Below are positions 13,821-15,131 of a stretch of DNA of 15,131 bases, piece after piece; the first letter of the stretch is position 1, and every line of letters begins with the position of its first letter. Origin of the DNA: Fidelibacterota bacterium (GTDB lineage: Bacteria > Marinisomatota > Marinisomatia > SCGC-AAA003-L08 > TMED6); NCBI GenBank assembly GCA_014239355.1, contig JAAZYZ010000035.1, forward strand, positions 1-15,131. The letters are read 5' to 3'. The position numbers and the translations under genes were made by a program. The notes beneath the pieces were generated by a model, which saw nothing but the letters and a program-made list of their open reading frames with translations, made no database searches and had not been told where the DNA came from.

Positions 13821-15131
13821 TTAATTATGAATTATAGGTTTTTTATATTAGTGACAATTTTATTTTTTAGCTGTGAGCAACCAGATGTGGGACTTGGAGA
13901 TGGCTGTGAATCGCTAATTATTGATAATTATTCAGAAAATACTCAAATCAATTTAGAACAAAATTCTGAAGAATCAGTAACTCTTACTTTTAAACATTTA
14001 GATTGTATCAAAAATTATATTATTTCTAGAAAAATAACGACAGCTTCAGATTTTGAGCAAATAGCACTATTAAGTGAAGAGAATTGGGATTTAGATAATA
14101 AAGAAATTATATATACTGATTTTGGTGATATTAATTATAATTATACATATATATATAAGGTATATGGATTAGATCCAATTGGTAATATGAGTTCTCAATT
14201 AATTAATACAATTGTTCCTATTTTTAATGCTGAAATTTTATTAAACGAAATAGAATTAGATGAGTCAGATTTAAAAATCACATGGGATTTTAATTTAAAT
14301 AATAATGTAGAAATTGATTATGATTTTGAGATAGAATGGAAAACTAATAGTAATGCTGATTTTGAACTTTTAGATATAATTGAAGACCAAAATATTAATG
14401 AATACTCTTTTATTCCAGAGTCTGGTATTGAGCCTGAAGATTATTATAGTTTTAGAATTCGGATTATGACAGAATACGGAAATTATTCTGATTGGTCAGA
14501 AGAATCAAAATGGCAAGGAATAAATGAACCGCCTGTATTAGATGAAATTTCTAACCAAAGTATTGATGAAGATCAATCAATTGAAATATATCTTAATGCA
14601 ACTGATCCTAATAATGATATTTTATCTTATTCAGTATTTTCAAATGAATTTGAAATACAATCAACAATATTAATGGATTCTGTATTAGTTTTAACACCTT
14701 ATTCGGATTGGAATGGCGTTTCTATAGTTATAGTTAGCGTAACTGATAATTATGAAATTGATGAACAGAATTTCAACTTAACTGTATTACCTATAAATGA
14801 TATTCCAACAATCAATCCAATTCCAAATCAGATTGTTGATGAAGATAATAGTATAAGTATTAGCCTTATAGCGAACGATGTAGATGGAGATGAATTACAA
14901 TTTAGTGTATCTTCTTTAAATTCAGATTGTTTAATATCTTCTGATAATATACTTACTATAACTCCGCCACAAGATTTTAATGGAATAGATACAATTACAG
15001 TTGATGTATCTGATGGTAATGGAGGCACTGCTAGCACTAGTTTTGATTTAACTGTAATTTCCATCAACGATGATCCAGAGGCATGTGTTTTGCCAAACCA
15101 AATATTTGATGAAGATTTTGAAGACTATACT
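13800..15131 (+). CDS. Lipoprotein-like surface protein with fibronectin III-like and tandem cadherin-like repeats (partial, 3' end cut)
   Basis: The frame is open from 13800 to the window edge, at least 443 residues. A hydrophobic signal ends in LFFSC, a lipobox with Ser before the Cys, so the protein is probably a lipoprotein matured by Lsp and Lnt. Residues about 60-145 and 150-235 look like two fibronectin III-type domains (for example YYSFRIRIMTEYGNYSDWSEE). From residue 242 a repeat of about 90 residues begins: NEPPVLDEISNQSIDED, then NDIPTINPIPNQIVDED from 333, then NDDPEACVLPNQIFDED from 423. Each full copy has the acidic 'DxDgDxLxfSV' element typical of cadherin-like/tandem-95 repeats that bind calcium in extracellular adhesins. 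The protein is likely much longer than seen. It starts 4 bp after the previous stop; an alternative ATG at 13827 fits the signal peptide well. It may be an adhesin and a client of the ABC machine (inference). Confidence 0.88.
   Translation, partial: MIKLNRGLIMNYRFFILVTILFFSCEQPDVGLGDGCESLIIDNYSENTQINLEQNSEESVTLTFKHLDCIKNYIISRKITTASDFEQIALLSEENWDLDNKEIIYTDFGDINYNYTYIYKVYGLDPIGNMSSQLINTIVPIFNAEILLNEIELDESDLKITWDFNLNNNVEIDYDFEIEWKTNSNADFELLDIIEDQNINEYSFIPESGIEPEDYYSFRIRIMTEYGNYSDWSEESKWQGINEPPVLDEISNQSIDEDQSIEIYLNATDPNNDILSYSVFSNEFEIQSTILMDSVLVLTPYSDWNGVSIVIVSVTDNYEIDEQNFNLTVLPINDIPTINPIPNQIVDEDNSISISLIANDVDGDELQFSVSSLNSDCLISSDNILTITPPQDFNGIDTITVDVSDGNGGTASTSFDLTVISINDDPEACVLPNQIFDEDFEDYT
14523..15131 (+). 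repeat. Tandem about 90-residue cadherin-like (tandem-95 type) coding repeats
   Basis: Three repeat starts are visible at 14523, 14796 and 15066, with spacings of 273 and 270 bp. Conservation is at the protein level (N-[DE]-x-P, I-x-x-Q, D-E-D, D-x-D/N-x-D, S-V, DxNG), not at the DNA level, so the copies are old. The third copy is cut by the window edge. Confidence 0.75.

Noticed and set aside
14828..15067. Minus-strand open frame of 79 codons
   Set aside because: It is antisense to the cadherin-like repeats, and its repetitive composition mirrors the coding strand.
1..15131. CRISPR array, insertion sequence or transposase
   Set aside because: I found no regularly spaced repeats of CRISPR type, no terminal inverted repeats around a transposase and no DDE or HUH motifs.

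Overview
The window is strongly AT-rich, and every gene I can support lies on the + strand. The left part (1-5290) is a compact housekeeping block: the C-terminal end of dnaB, a bifunctional (p)ppGpp synthetase/hydrolase (rel), an HU/IHF-family DNA-bending protein, ruvX (YqgF), apolipoprotein N-acyltransferase (lnt), a small exported DUF5683-like protein, and tRNA-Arg(UCU) followed by a clear intrinsic terminator. The Lnt gene and the exported proteins (one with a lipobox) point to a diderm bacterium. The low GC, the gene order, the DUF5683-like protein and the long protein with tandem 'EDxxxxI...DxDgDxL' repeats suggest Candidatus Neomarinimicrobiota (SAR406) or a relative in the FCB group. 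That assignment is inference from gene content only.

After the terminator comes about 230 bp of non-coding DNA (5334-5560) with a short perfect hairpin, two 10-bp direct repeats spaced 15 bp apart, and a second repeat pair around a TATAAT box. A tightly packed co-directional set of seven genes then runs off the right edge (5561-15131). In order these are: an exported 581-aa protein with a possible degenerate von Willebrand A (vWA)-like fold; an exported 763-aa protein with an SH3-like region and an intact vWA MIDAS motif; a MacB/LolC/FtsX-type ABC permease with an unusual PDZ domain in its extracytoplasmic part; its ABC ATPase; two exported proteins I do not recognise; and a lipoprotein-like surface protein with fibronectin III-like and tandem cadherin-like repeats, cut by the window end. 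Neighbours either overlap by 1-4 bp or are separated by 0-8 bp, so they are probably co-transcribed and translationally coupled.

The best reading of the right half is an envelope machine. The ABC pair belongs to the mechanotransmission (MacB/Lol/FtsEX) type, in which ATP hydrolysis in the cytoplasm moves periplasmic domains. Here those periplasmic parts would be a PDZ domain plus separate vWA/SH3 partners. The set resembles the TagST ABC pair and the periplasmic vWA part of PpkA, which act in post-translational control of some type VI secretion systems. No kinase and no T6SS structural gene is visible here, so this would be a free-standing variant or a different system. The large repeat protein is a candidate client or effector. 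The sharp change from core genes to this cluster directly after a tRNA gene is compatible with an island boundary, but no integrase is in view.
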